NCBI GenBank assembly: GCA_902497065.1
Contig: CABVDH010000001.1
Span: 62,001-126,000 of the forward strand
Origin: an uncultured Collinsella sp.
GTDB taxonomy: Bacteria; Actinomycetota; Coriobacteriia; Coriobacteriales; Coriobacteriaceae
DNA: 64,000 nt
Direction: 5' to 3'
A model generated the notes under the pieces. That model was given only the letters and a program-made list of their open reading frames with translations, was not told the origin of the DNA and did not search any database. Both the position numbers and the translations under genes were made by a program. This document shows, one piece after another, positions 17,912-26,346 of this stretch (the stretch's first letter is position 1; the number at the start of each line of letters is the position of its first letter).

Positions 17912-18018
17912 CTGTTGCGCTTCGAACGCTGCTTGAGTGCCTCGGAAAGGCCGACAAGCGCCGTGAAGAACGAGACCAAAGCGGTCAGAAGTCTCACGAA
18001 ATCAATCAAATCGGTCAT
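17893..18018 (-). CDS. Small hydrophobic protein, candidate type I toxin
   Basis: The ORF encodes 41 residues, starting MTDLIDFVRLLTALVSFF. One membrane helix spans residues about 8-24, followed by a strongly basic tail (KQRSKRNRRGRRR), the layout of Fst, TxpA and holin-like toxins that damage the membrane. GGGAGG lies eight bases before ATG. The complementary CCTCC lies nine bases upstream of GGAGG, so a hairpin can hide the ribosome site, as in known type I toxin mRNAs. An antisense promoter faces the gene. I recognise no exact family member, so the toxin role is inference from architecture. Confidence 0.55.
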   Translation of the reverse strand: MTDLIDFVRLLTALVSFFTALVGLSEALKQRSKRNRRGRRR

Positions 18019-18026
18019 GGGCATCA

Positions 18027-18091
18027 CCTCCCATCAGATGGAGGGCGCTGCCCGGCACATAGAACTGCCGTCAACGATACCGATTCTATCA
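18027..18091 (-). promoter_or_regulatory. Promoter and ribosome-site-hiding leader of the small toxin-like gene
   Basis: On the minus strand TGATAGAAT (18083-18091) is an extended -10 box. The 5' leader then contains CCTCC (18040-18044) complementary to the Shine-Dalgarno GGAGG (18027-18031). Confidence 0.5.
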
Positions 18092-18144
18092 AAACTTAGT
18101 TATATATACGAATATATGTTCGCATGTCAAAGGTGCAGGATCCT

Positions 18145-18173
18145 CGTGAAAAAGGGACCGTCCCTTTGCCACA
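18145..18173. repeat. 29-bp palindrome, copy 2 (diverged), also likely terminator
   Basis: AAAGGGAC-C-GTCCCTTT core identical to the copy at 17710, with mismatches outside. It begins one base after the stop of the HAD gene and ends in TTTTTCAC on the minus strand, so it can terminate that gene. Confidence 0.75.
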
Positions 18174-19037
18174 TTATTCGATGACGGTGCGAGAGTTTTG
18201 CTTGCGCATGGTGGCAAGCATGTGTTTGGGGACGGCGTGGACCATGCAGCTGCCGATGGTCGCGCTCGCGGCGGCCTTGGCGGCATCGCTTGCGTTTTTG
18301 GTCGCGTAGCTGTGGCGGAAGCGTTTGAGCATGGCAATGTCGTTGCCGCCGTCGCCGTAGACCGCGACCTCGTCCTCGGCAATGCCGTAGTAGCCCGCCA
18401 GCCAGGACACACTCTCGCCCTTGTTGCACGCCGCGTCCGTGATCTCAAACATCACCGGGTCAAACGGCGCGTTGACTACACGGTCCGAGCGCTCGGCCAA
18501 ATATGCCTTAAGGTCGCGCTCCAGCTCGGGCGAGGTCACGCGGCAGTTGATCTTACACACATCGTGGCGCAGGATGTCGCCGATTGACTGATCGAAATAC
18601 TGCTCCTCGTGATACCCGCCACGCGCGCGCATGCCGCGCATCACGATGCGCTTGATAGGACTGTCTTTTTTAAAGCCTGCCTGGTGCATCTCGAACGATC
18701 CACTCGAGAACATGCCATCGGGCGTGGAGCAGTCAAAACAGATATCCGGGAACTCCTTGAGCAGCTCCTCGGTGATCTGCGGATCGATGGTCCAGGTCTT
18801 GAGCACCTCGCCGTGGCTGTTGCGCACGATGGATCCGTTGGAGCAGCAGGCGTCGAGCGCCAGACCTGTAAAGCCATGCTCGCCGATTGGCAACGTCGAG
18901 CGTCCGGTCGCGGGAACCACATGCAGGCCAGCCTCGGTCAGCTCGCGAATGGCACGGCGGATGGTCCCATCCGCCTCGTGCAGGGCGTTCAGCAGCGTTC
19001 CGTCTAAGTCACTCGCAAACATCTTGATCATGGGCAT
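18174..19037 (-). CDS. HAD superfamily (Cof-type) phosphatase
   Basis: The protein has 287 residues. HAD motif I is FASDLDGTLL at residues 7-16 (nucleophile Asp in DLDGT). Motif II is in ATGRS, and motif IV in VYGDGGNDIAMLKRF. The long cap between them places it in the type IIB Cof/YidA group, which dephosphorylates small sugar or nucleotide phosphates. Two starts are possible: ATG 19037, four bases after GGAGAGG, or ATG 19031, with better spacing. The gene sits 81 bases after glnK with a hairpin between. Confidence 0.88.
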   Translation of the reverse strand: MPMIKMFASDLDGTLLNALHEADGTIRRAIRELTEAGLHVVPATGRSTLPIGEHGFTGLALDACCSNGSIVRNSHGEVLKTWTIDPQITEELLKEFPDICFDCSTPDGMFSSGSFEMHQAGFKKDSPIKRIVMRGMRARGGYHEEQYFDQSIGDILRHDVCKINCRVTSPELERDLKAYLAERSDRVVNAPFDPVMFEITDAACNKGESVSWLAGYYGIAEDEVAVYGDGGNDIAMLKRFRHSYATKNASDAAKAAASATIGSCMVHAVPKHMLATMRKQNSRTVIE

Positions 19038-19072
19038 GCCTCTCCTTCGTCTGCACGATATTGTAGACGAGA

Positions 19073-19102
19073 ACGGGCGCGCCCCAAGAGAGGCACGCCC
19101 GT
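19073..19102 (-). terminator. Hairpin between glnK and the HAD gene
   Basis: ACGGGCG and CGCCCGT with a 16-base loop; no long T-run, so read-through into the HAD gene is possible. Confidence 0.4.
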
Positions 19103-19118
19103 CAGACGAAAGATTGTC

Positions 19119-19457
19119 CTACACCGCGGCGGGGCCGTGTTCGCCGGTACGGATGCGGATGACTTCCTCGACCGGCTCGACCCAGATCTTGCCATCGCCG
19201 ACGGCTCCGGTGCGAGCAGCGTTGCAGATAATCTCGACAATGCCGTCGACATGCTCGTCGGCGCAAATAAGGGTGAACTGTACCTTAGGGATCGTGTTGA
19301 CAAGCAACTCGTTGCCGCGAACGTATTCCTTCCAGCCATGCTGTGCACCGCAGCCCTGCACCTGGTTGATAGTCATACCGCGAACATCGGCAGCAAACAG
19401 CGCGTCTTTAAGAACCTCAAGCTTCTCAGCACGAACGATCGCCGTAATCTTCTTCAT
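19119..19457 (-). CDS. glnK: PII nitrogen regulatory protein
   Basis: The 112-residue PII signal protein senses 2-oxoglutarate and ATP/ADP. When nitrogen is plentiful it plugs the AmtB channel. The T-loop region reads GWKEYVRGNELLVNTIPKVQ, with tyrosine at the tip. The nucleotide-binding end TGAVGDGKIWVEPVEEVIRIRTGE is canonical. It lies 48 bases downstream of amtB, the usual amtB-glnK pair, which supports the GlnK name. The start follows AAAGAGAGGAATTCACT. Confidence 0.93.
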   Translation of the reverse strand: MKKITAIVRAEKLEVLKDALFAADVRGMTINQVQGCGAQHGWKEYVRGNELLVNTIPKVQFTLICADEHVDGIVEIICNAARTGAVGDGKIWVEPVEEVIRIRTGEHGPAAV

Positions 19458-19505
19458 AGTGAATTCCTCTCTTTAAGAGTTAGTCTGACAGAACGTTAGA
19501 AACCG

Positions 19506-20783
19506 CTAGTCCAGACCACTAAATGAAGGATACGCGCTCTCGCCGTGCTGACTCGCATCCAGGCCCAGCGCCTCGTCGGCCTCGTCCACGCGCAGGCTGC
19601 CGTGGAACAGCGCCTTGACCACCGTGGCGATCACCAAGTCGAGCACCAGCACAATAGCAACCGTCACCACAATGCCCAAGATCTGCGAGACGAGCAGCGA
19701 CACGTCGCCCGTGTAGAACAGGCCGCCCTTACCGGTCCACGAAAGCTCCGGCACGCAGAACAGGCCCGTGAGCACGCCGCCCAAGATGCCGCCGATACCG
19801 TGGCAGCCAAACGCATCGAGCGCATCGTCGTAGCCAAACTTGGTCTTAAGATGGCTGATGGCCAGGTAGCAGACGGGCGATACGATCAGGCCCATGACCA
19901 GCGCCGCCCACGGCTCGACAAAGCCTGCGCCGGGCGTGACCACCACAAGGCCCGCAACCAGACCGGTGCTGGCGCCCACCAGCGTGGGACGACCGGTGTG
20001 CACGCGCTCGACGGCAAGCCACGAGACCATGCCCGCCGTGCTGGCCGTCACGGTGTTGAGGATGGCAAGCGCCGCCACGGCGTTGGCCTTGAACTCGCTA
20101 CCGCCGTTAAAGCCAAACCAGCCAAACCAAAGCAGGCCGGCGCCCAGCGCCACAAACGGCACGTTATGCGGACGATAGCTCACCATGCCAAAGCCGCGAC
20201 GGCGGCCGAGCATTAAGCAGAGAATCAGGCCCGTCAGACCGGACGAAATGTGTACCACGTCGCCGCCGGCAAAGTCGAGCGCGCCGATGATGTCGCCGAT
20301 AAAGGAGCCATCGCCGCCCCAGACCATGTGGGCGAGCGGCGCATAGACCACGAGCAGCCAAATGCCCAGGAAGGCCGTCATGGCACCAAACTTAACGCGG
20401 CCGGCCAGGCTGCCCGTGACGATAGCCGCCGTGATCATGGCAAACGCCATCTGGAAGGCGATGTTGATAATCTCCGGGTAGACGGCACCGTCCGCGGCAT
20501 TGCCCTCGGCCGCCTGCAGCACCTGGTTGAGCACCGGCAGGCACAGCAGCTGGTCAAGGCCTCCAATAAACGGGCTGGAACCGTCGCCGCCGTAGGCCAG
20601 CGACCAGCCGGCAACAATCCACAGCACACCAACCAGGCCAATGGCGCCAAAGCACATAAGCATGGTGTTGATGACATTTTTGCGCCTGGACAGGCCGCCA
20701 TAGAAAAACGCCAGACCCGGTGTCATTAAAAACACGAGCATGGTGCAGATGAGCATAAACGTTGTCGATCCCGTATCGTACAT
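19506..20783 (-). CDS. amtB: Ammonium transporter
   Basis: The 425-residue membrane channel of the Amt/Rh family has about 11 hydrophobic segments. Markers are FLMTPGLAFFYGGLSRRKNV near the N terminus, the twin-histidine region (DVVHISSGLTGL; CHGIGGILGGVLTG) and the typical FGYDDALDAFGCHG. I use the ATG at 20783 (MYDTGSTTF), behind GGGGGAGCGA; the frame stays open upstream but lacks a ribosome site. It is followed by glnK in one operon and is presumably induced by nitrogen shortage; no operator was identified. Confidence 0.94.
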   Translation of the reverse strand: MYDTGSTTFMLICTMLVFLMTPGLAFFYGGLSRRKNVINTMLMCFGAIGLVGVLWIVAGWSLAYGGDGSSPFIGGLDQLLCLPVLNQVLQAAEGNAADGAVYPEIINIAFQMAFAMITAAIVTGSLAGRVKFGAMTAFLGIWLLVVYAPLAHMVWGGDGSFIGDIIGALDFAGGDVVHISSGLTGLILCLMLGRRRGFGMVSYRPHNVPFVALGAGLLWFGWFGFNGGSEFKANAVAALAILNTVTASTAGMVSWLAVERVHTGRPTLVGASTGLVAGLVVVTPGAGFVEPWAALVMGLIVSPVCYLAISHLKTKFGYDDALDAFGCHGIGGILGGVLTGLFCVPELSWTGKGGLFYTGDVSLLVSQILGIVVTVAIVLVLDLVIATVVKALFHGSLRVDEADEALGLDASQHGESAYPSFSGLD

Positions 20784-20981
20784 TCGCTCCCCCTTGATCG
20801 CATGAACGTTGTCGGCGCCCATAATGCGGCCGAGGGGCAACTGGTGTAGACCAGATACGGCGTTGTTAAACGCTGCGTTGTCGAATGGAAACGGTGCCGC
20901 AATCTTGGAAACGGCGCGGCAACGGGCGCGAAACCAACGGGAAATACGCGAGCAAGGAAGCCGCGAGCGCGCCCGTCCCGG

Positions 20982-22001
20982 CTAGCGCCGGAACAGCTCG
21001 CGAGCTCGGTCGCGGAGGTCGGTAGCTCGGATGACGCCCTCGTAGCGGTTGATACGCAAGCGCGGGAAGGCATTGAAGAAGCGCAGGTCGCGTCGGCTGA
21101 GCGACACGCTTGGCACCGGACGGCTCATGCGCTTACCGGCAAGGCGACGACTGAGCGACGGGCGCGGCATGCTCGGCGCGGCATCGGCCACGCGGCGGGC
21201 GGCAAGCGCCAGGCCGCGAGCACCATCCGCGATAAACATCGGCATCGAAGCCTTCTCGCGCAGGGCATCGAGCGCGGCGTCACCCAGCTCGGCCAGCCAC
21301 GCGTTAACGGCACGGCTACGGATGTGCGTCTGTGCCACCGAGTCAATCGTAGAATCGGGAATACGTTCGAGCATTGAGTCCGAGGCATCGGCAAGCGACT
21401 CATTGATGCGGTCGGCAAGGTCGGCCCGGACGCGCTCCAGCTGATCAGACAGACGCCGCCAGCTCGCCAACGAGCACACCGCGTCGACCATCATCGCGAC
21501 CGCGACGATAAAGGCGGACAGCCGCACAATCAGCACCGGCAGATGGCCAAGCAGCCCCAGCAATGCCGGCTCCACTAAACGGCAAATGCACAGCGCACCC
21601 AAGCCAAACGCGCAGGCCCAGTACAGGCAGATGCGTCCATGCAGGTTAAACGGCAGGTGCGAGTAATCCCAAAAGCGCGCGCCTGCCGTTTTTTCCAACA
21701 GCACGCCCACGCTGTACTCAATCACACTGCATACGAGCGCTGCAGCGACAAACTGGCTCGACGCGTCAGGAATCCCGCGCAACAGCAGCCAGCAGGCAAT
21801 GCCGCCCGCGCCATAGATGGGGCAACACGGTCCCAGCAAAAAGCCACTGTTGACAAATCGTCCGTGGTTGAGCATGGCGCAGACTGTCGATTCCCATGCC
21901 CAACCGCAAAAACCGTAGAAGGCAAACGAGAGCACCAGCGCCGAGAGCGGACAGGCGGCAAGCGTCGCGCCGTCAAATGCCATGTCGATCGCGGTCCCCA
22001 C
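20982..22001 (-). CDS. Membrane protein of the CmpB (putative ABC transporter type IV) family
   Basis: The protein has 339 residues. The first 190 carry about five membrane segments with the PF06541 pattern: FAFYGFCGWAWESTVCAML, FVNSGFLLGPCCPIYGAGG, and ARFWDYSHLPFNLHGRICLYW. The rest is a soluble, arginine-rich, probably cytoplasmic tail ending in RINRYEGVIRATDLRDR. It starts with GTG three bases after the stop of the HD gene, with AGAGGAGAGGG before it, so the two are translated together. The function of the family is not established. Confidence 0.8.
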   Translation of the reverse strand: MGTAIDMAFDGATLAACPLSALVLSFAFYGFCGWAWESTVCAMLNHGRFVNSGFLLGPCCPIYGAGGIACWLLLRGIPDASSQFVAAALVCSVIEYSVGVLLEKTAGARFWDYSHLPFNLHGRICLYWACAFGLGALCICRLVEPALLGLLGHLPVLIVRLSAFIVAVAMMVDAVCSLASWRRLSDQLERVRADLADRINESLADASDSMLERIPDSTIDSVAQTHIRSRAVNAWLAELGDAALDALREKASMPMFIADGARGLALAARRVADAAPSMPRPSLSRRLAGKRMSRPVPSVSLSRRDLRFFNAFPRLRINRYEGVIRATDLRDRARELFRR

Positions 22002-22004
22002 CGT

Positions 22005-22562
22005 CTACCCTCTCCTCTTCTCGCTCGAATCTTTGCTCAAGCCGTCGCTCGAGCCCTCGCTCAAATCGTTCGCGCCGTCTTTGCGCGGCAGACGGCCGGC
22101 GACCGTCTCGCGCAGCGCACACCATTTATCCGCCAGGCACACAATCCAAGCCTCACGACACGTCGGCGGCACTGGCACCAGCGGAAACATATGCCGCACG
22201 ATGATATTCCGCTCGCGCGGCGTCAGCTCAAAATCTTCCTCGGCACGTGCCAGGGCAAAAAACGGATGCCGAAATCCGTGCAGGCGATGGCTCGGATCGG
22301 GATCGTGCCAGTCATAGAGAAAGTAGTCGTGCAGCAAGGCTCCGCGCAGCAACGAGGCACGGTCGACCGAGACACCGACGCGGCCCAGGCGCTCGGCAAA
22401 GGACAGACTTGCCCGCGCCACCGAGGTCACATGCGTATACACCGTCACATCGCCATGCTGGATAAACTCGCGCGTCAGGTCCAGACGGCCCGCCTGTGCC
22501 AGTTGACGGGCAGCATGGTCTACTTCGCACGCGATTTTCTCGGCACGAACGACACCGGACAT
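22005..22562 (-). CDS. HD domain phosphohydrolase
   Basis: The protein has 185 residues. The metal-binding HD motif is LLRGALLHDYFLYDWH near residue 75, with an upstream histidine in YTHVTSVARAS and later conserved LADKWCALRE. Such proteins hydrolyse nucleotides or phosphate esters; the substrate is unknown. The start at 22562 follows AAGGAGGCAGC. The C terminus is a low-complexity Ser/Lys/Asp tail (SEGSSDGLSKDSSEKRRG). It is coupled to the CmpB-family gene downstream. Confidence 0.85.
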   Translation of the reverse strand: MSGVVRAEKIACEVDHAARQLAQAGRLDLTREFIQHGDVTVYTHVTSVARASLSFAERLGRVGVSVDRASLLRGALLHDYFLYDWHDPDPSHRLHGFRHPFFALARAEEDFELTPRERNIIVRHMFPLVPVPPTCREAWIVCLADKWCALRETVAGRLPRKDGANDLSEGSSDGLSKDSSEKRRG

Positions 22563-22790
22563 GCTGCCTCCTTCCAGCGACTCACGGCGACAAGCCACGG
22601 CCTGTGCACAATCGATAAAAACATCATGGAACACATCAGTATGGCATCGGACAAAACGTTTTGCCCCACCAGTTGGCGAATTACCGCGCCGCCGTCACAT
22701 ATCAAACGCCAAAATGTGCGAGACTGTCTTGTGCAATTGTGCCGGCCGAGGGAGCGCCGGCGCTCGATTCGCATGGAGTAACCCACAACG

Positions 22791-24572
22791 ATGCTGCTTA
22801 CGCAAACGACAACGCCCGAGGACGTCAAGGCTCTTAATCGTGCCGAGCTCCCGCAGCTCTGCGACGAGATTCGCCACGCCATCCTCGAAAGCTCCGCCGC
22901 TGTCGGCGGACACGTTGCCCCCAACTTGGGCGTCGTTGAGCTTACGGTTGCGCTTCATCGCGTGTTTAACTCCCCCATCGACAAGATTGTCTTTGACGTT
23001 TCGCACCAGACCTACGCCCACAAGGCGCTGACGGGGCGCGCGTACACTTATATCGATCCGGAGCGTTATGGTGAGGCTTCTGGCTTTGCCAATCCCGACG
23101 AGTCCGAGCACGACCTGTTCGCCATGGGTCACACCTCGACCTCGGTGAGCCTGGGCTGCGGCCTAGCGCACGCTCGCGACCTGGCGGGCGATGCGTACAA
23201 CGTCATCACCATCATTGGCGACGGCTCGCTTTCGGGCGGCCTGGCGTTTGAGGGCTTTAACAATGCCGCCGAACTCGATAGCAACCTGATCATCATCGTC
23301 AACGATAACGACCAGTCCATTGCCGAGAACCATGGCGGCCTGTATCGCAACCTGGCCGAGCTGCGCGCCAGCAACGGCACCTGTGAGCGCAACGTTTTCC
23401 GCGCGATGGGGCTCGACTACCGCTATCTGGACGCCGGTAACGATGTGTTGGCCCTCGTCGACGCGCTGCAGGAACTGCGCAATATCGATCATCCCATCGT
23501 GCTGCACGTCTCCACCGCCAAGGGCAAGGGCTTTGAGCCAGCCCAGAACGACCCCGAACGCTGGCATCACGTGGGTCCGTTTGACATGGCAACTGGACGC
23601 AAGCTCTGCCCGGGCCATCCGAGCGAGCCTGCGCCGCGCACCTATGCCGACATTACGGGCGAGGCGCTCAGCGCCGCCATCGAGCGCGATTCGCAGGTCG
23701 TGGGCATCACGGCCGCCACGCCCTACATCATGGGCTTTACGCCCGAGCTTCGCGCTGCCGCCGGCAAACAGTTCGTCGATGTGGGCATTGCCGAGGAGCA
23801 CGCCGTGACCTTTGCCACCGCGCTTGCGCGCTCGGGCGCCAAGCCAGTCTTTGGTGTGTACGGCACGTTTTTGCAGCGCGCCTACGACGAGCTGTGGCAC
23901 GACCTGTGCCTCAACGACGCCCCCGCAACCATTTTGGTGTTTGGTGCGTCAATCTTTGGCACCACGTCCGAGACGCACCTTTCGTTCTTTGATATTTCCA
24001 TGCTGGGCGGACTTCCCAACATGCGCTACCTTGCACCTGCCTGCATGGAGGAATATCTGTCCATGCTGAGCTGGTCGCTCGACCACCGCGAGCATCCCGT
24101 GGCGATTCGTGTACCGGGCATCGGCCTGGTAAGCCGCCCCGATCTGGCACCTGCCGAGGACGCCGATTACGGCGTCGCGCGCTACAGCGTCGTGCGTCAG
24201 GGCCGCGATGTGGCCGTGCTTGCACTCGGCGACTTCTTTGAGCTGGGCGAGCGCGTGGCGAACCGCTTGGCCGCCGAGTACGGCATCGAAGCCACACTCG
24301 TCAACCCGCGCTTTGCGACCGAGCTCGACCGCGAGTTCCTCGACAGCCTTGCCGCCGAGCATCGCGTCGTCGTCACCCTCGAGGACGGCGTCTTGGACGG
24401 CGGCTGGGGCGAGCGCGTCGCGTGCTATCTGGCCTGCACACCTGTGCGCACGCGCACCTTCGGCATCGCCAAGGGCTTCCCCGACCGCTACGACCCCAAC
24501 GAACTGCTCGCTCAAAACGGCATGACGGTCGAGAATATGGCCGCCGAAGCCGTGAGACTACTCAACAAGTAA
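22791..24572 (+). CDS. dxs: 1-deoxy-D-xylulose-5-phosphate synthase
   Basis: Makes DXP from pyruvate and glyceraldehyde 3-phosphate, the entry to the MEP isoprenoid pathway and to thiamine and pyridoxal. The thiamine-diphosphate motif is GDGSLSGGLAFEGFNNAA with IVNDNDQSIAENHGG, and the pyrimidine-domain glutamate region is FVDVGIAEEHAVTFA. At 593 residues it is about 30 shorter than typical Dxs. The N-terminal marker reads FDVSHQTYAHKALTGR instead of DVGHQAYPHKILTGR, so it belongs to a divergent subgroup and an exact substrate swap cannot be excluded. GGAG lies 12 bases before ATG. It diverges from the HD gene over 228 bases. Confidence 0.85.
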   Translation: MLLTQTTTPEDVKALNRAELPQLCDEIRHAILESSAAVGGHVAPNLGVVELTVALHRVFNSPIDKIVFDVSHQTYAHKALTGRAYTYIDPERYGEASGFANPDESEHDLFAMGHTSTSVSLGCGLAHARDLAGDAYNVITIIGDGSLSGGLAFEGFNNAAELDSNLIIIVNDNDQSIAENHGGLYRNLAELRASNGTCERNVFRAMGLDYRYLDAGNDVLALVDALQELRNIDHPIVLHVSTAKGKGFEPAQNDPERWHHVGPFDMATGRKLCPGHPSEPAPRTYADITGEALSAAIERDSQVVGITAATPYIMGFTPELRAAAGKQFVDVGIAEEHAVTFATALARSGAKPVFGVYGTFLQRAYDELWHDLCLNDAPATILVFGASIFGTTSETHLSFFDISMLGGLPNMRYLAPACMEEYLSMLSWSLDHREHPVAIRVPGIGLVSRPDLAPAEDADYGVARYSVVRQGRDVAVLALGDFFELGERVANRLAAEYGIEATLVNPRFATELDREFLDSLAAEHRVVVTLEDGVLDGGWGERVACYLACTPVRTRTFGIAKGFPDRYDPNELLAQNGMTVENMAAEAVRLLNK

Positions 24573-24573
24573 G

Positions 24574-24616
24574 AAAACCTCCGCAAGGGAAGCACCCCTG
24601 CGGAGGTTTTTATTTT
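24574..24616 (+). terminator. Intrinsic terminator of dxs
   Basis: CCTCCGCAaGGG / CCCcTGCGGAGG with an AAGCA loop, followed by TTTTTATTTT; it starts right after the dxs stop codon. Confidence 0.93.
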
Positions 24617-24629
24617 CGCGACGCGATTA

Positions 24630-24845
24630 TCTCAATCTGTAACATCTAGGGCCCGAATTCCCGTCTAACTGTTACAGATCGAGACAAGACGTCTTAGTCC
24701 CCGACGTTTGTCTCAATCTGTAACAGATAGAGACCTTTTGTCCGTCCAGATGTTACAGATCGAGACATTCGAATTCCCCTGAAGAGCAAATCTCGATCTG
24801 TAACAGTCACTCGGCAAAAACGGCTGCAGATGTTACAGATTGAGA
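24630..24845. repeat. Array of six alternating 15-bp repeats with 25-26 bp unique spacers
   Basis: The unit is TGTTACAGATYGAGA. Copies on the minus strand are at 24630-24644, 24711-24725 and 24791-24805. Copies on the plus strand are at 24670-24684, 24751-24765 and 24831-24845. Spacers are 25, 26, 25, 25 and 25 bases and unrelated to each other. Orientation flips at every step, giving a 40-41 bp period. The array fills the gap between the dxs terminator and the alcohol dehydrogenase stop codon. No cas gene is near and the repeats are too short and inverted for CRISPR. Confidence 0.9.
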
Positions 24846-24875
24846 CGAACCGCCAAAGTGTCCCCTTTGTGGTGG

Positions 24876-26078
24876 TTAGCGGTAGCTTAGCTTGAGAATT
24901 TCGACGACGTCGGGGTCGGTCAGCGTCACGGGGTCGTGGCTGAACAGGACGCCGTTGGTCGTCAGGGCATTGTGTGCGATGGCAGGCAGCTCTTCGGCCG
25001 TAATCCCCCATTCGCTCATGGCGAGGTCTGCCACATGGCAAGCCTCCATCAGGCGTGTAAGCTCAACCACAAAATCGCGCGGATCGCTGGCGGTAGCATT
25101 GCCCATCAGACGCGCCATGTCGACATAGCGCTCGGGTGCGGCGCCGTGATTGGTCATCCACGTGTGGTAGGCGCGCGCGATCATGATGAGTCCGGCACCG
25201 TGCGGCAAGTCGTGATGGTGCGCACTCATGCCATGTTCAAGACCATGCGAGCCCGTGGTGCCCGAGGCATCCATGGCATAACCGCCGAGCGTGTTGGCAA
25301 ACGCAAGGCTCGAGCGCGCCTCCAGGTCATCGCCATTATTGACGCACGTAGGCAGCGCCGCGGCGGCTCGGCGGATGCCTTCGCGGCAAACCATGTCACC
25401 CATGGGCGTGTTGGTATTTGAGATGTAGCACTCAACGCAATGGAACAGAGCGTCGAATCCCTGATAGGCGGTCAGACGCGCCGGGACGCTCACCATGAGC
25501 TCGGGATCAACGATCGAAAGCACCGGGAACAGGCGCGGATCGCCCAGGCGAAGCTTCTCGTCATTGTCCTCGCAGGACAGGACACCGCCCGCATCGACCT
25601 CGGAGCCGGTACCCGCCGTGGTGGTTACGCAAACAAGCGGCAGCGGATCGTTGGGGATCGGCAGGCCGAGCGCAGTACCGCCATTCACAAAATCCCAGAT
25701 GTCACCAGGGCATTCGTTACCCTCGGCATCGGTATGCGGGTTGGCCGCCATCGCGCAGATGCCCTTGCTGCCGTCCATGACCGAGCCGCCGCCGAGCGCC
25801 AGCACAAAATCGCAGCCATGGGCACGCGCCATCCAGCCACCCGCGTTTACGGTCTCGCGCAGGGGATTGGGCTCAATGCGATCGAACAGCTCATGCGCCA
25901 CGCCGGCGCGTTCGAGCTCGGCCTCCACGCGTCTCAGGTATCCAAAGCGCTTGGCCGAGTTGCCGCCGGTCGTAACGATGAGCGCTTTGGTGCCGGGCAG
26001 CTTCTGCGTGCCCAGCTCGCCCAACTTGCCCGCGCCAAACAGCACCTTGGTCGGTGCGAAAAACGAATAACCGTTCAT
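24876..26078 (-). CDS. Iron-containing alcohol dehydrogenase
   Basis: The 400-residue group III dehydrogenase is of the BdhA/YqhD type. The NAD(P) loop is LALGGGSVMDGSKGI and the conserved TTAGTGSEVDAGGV follows. Metal ligands are Asp and His in YQGFDALFHCVE, then His in GSHGLEHGMSAHHHDLPHG. It probably reduces aldehydes to alcohols, using NAD(P)H, as an electron sink in fermentation. GGAGATCGCGT precedes the ATG. It is monocistronic. The substrate cannot be told from the sequence. Confidence 0.9.
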   Translation of the reverse strand: MNGYSFFAPTKVLFGAGKLGELGTQKLPGTKALIVTTGGNSAKRFGYLRRVEAELERAGVAHELFDRIEPNPLRETVNAGGWMARAHGCDFVLALGGGSVMDGSKGICAMAANPHTDAEGNECPGDIWDFVNGGTALGLPIPNDPLPLVCVTTTAGTGSEVDAGGVLSCEDNDEKLRLGDPRLFPVLSIVDPELMVSVPARLTAYQGFDALFHCVECYISNTNTPMGDMVCREGIRRAAAALPTCVNNGDDLEARSSLAFANTLGGYAMDASGTTGSHGLEHGMSAHHHDLPHGAGLIMIARAYHTWMTNHGAAPERYVDMARLMGNATASDPRDFVVELTRLMEACHVADLAMSEWGITAEELPAIAHNALTTNGVLFSHDPVTLTDPDVVEILKLSYR

Positions 26079-26189
26079 ACGCGATCTCCTTACTCATATA
26101 TGTGTCGCGTTGCCGCCATTATAGCGACCGCCGCGAGCGGCCACGCCGTCTGCAAAGCGCTATCTCAGCTGCAATAAGCGACGTTTGCC

Positions 26190-26231
26190 CAGATAAAACC
26201 TGCCAAAATAAACCTGTCCTTTTTGGTAGGT
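26190..26231 (+). repeat. Dispersed AACCTGCCAAAA repeat, copy 1
   Basis: The core is AACCTGCCAAAA, then about 13 bases (AACCTGTCC), then TTTTTGGTAGGT. The two ends are imperfect inverted repeats. Other copies lie at 36169, 37375 and 44455. Confidence 0.85.
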
Positions 26232-26273
26232 AGAATTACCCATAAGGTAAGTATGTTTCTGAGTTATTTCGTG

Positions 26274-26303
26274 TTGACCCATTTGAGCGCGATAGGGTAT
26301 AAC
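26274..26303 (+). promoter_or_regulatory. Promoter of the amino-acid ABC operon
   Basis: TTGACC, 18 bases, TATAAC, ending 43 bases before the binding-protein start codon. Confidence 0.65.
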
Positions 26304-26346
26304 TCTACTCAACCGCTAGGGATTTTATTGAGAAAGGTGTTCTACC

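Noticed and set aside
17915..18184. 89-codon plus-strand frame over the small toxin-like gene
   Set aside because: Overlaps a gene with a far better ribosome site, crosses a palindromic repeat, and has no domain.
24630..24845. CRISPR array
   Set aside because: Repeats are only 15 bp and alternate in orientation, spacers are 25 bp, and no cas gene or leader is present. Reported as a different kind of repeat array.
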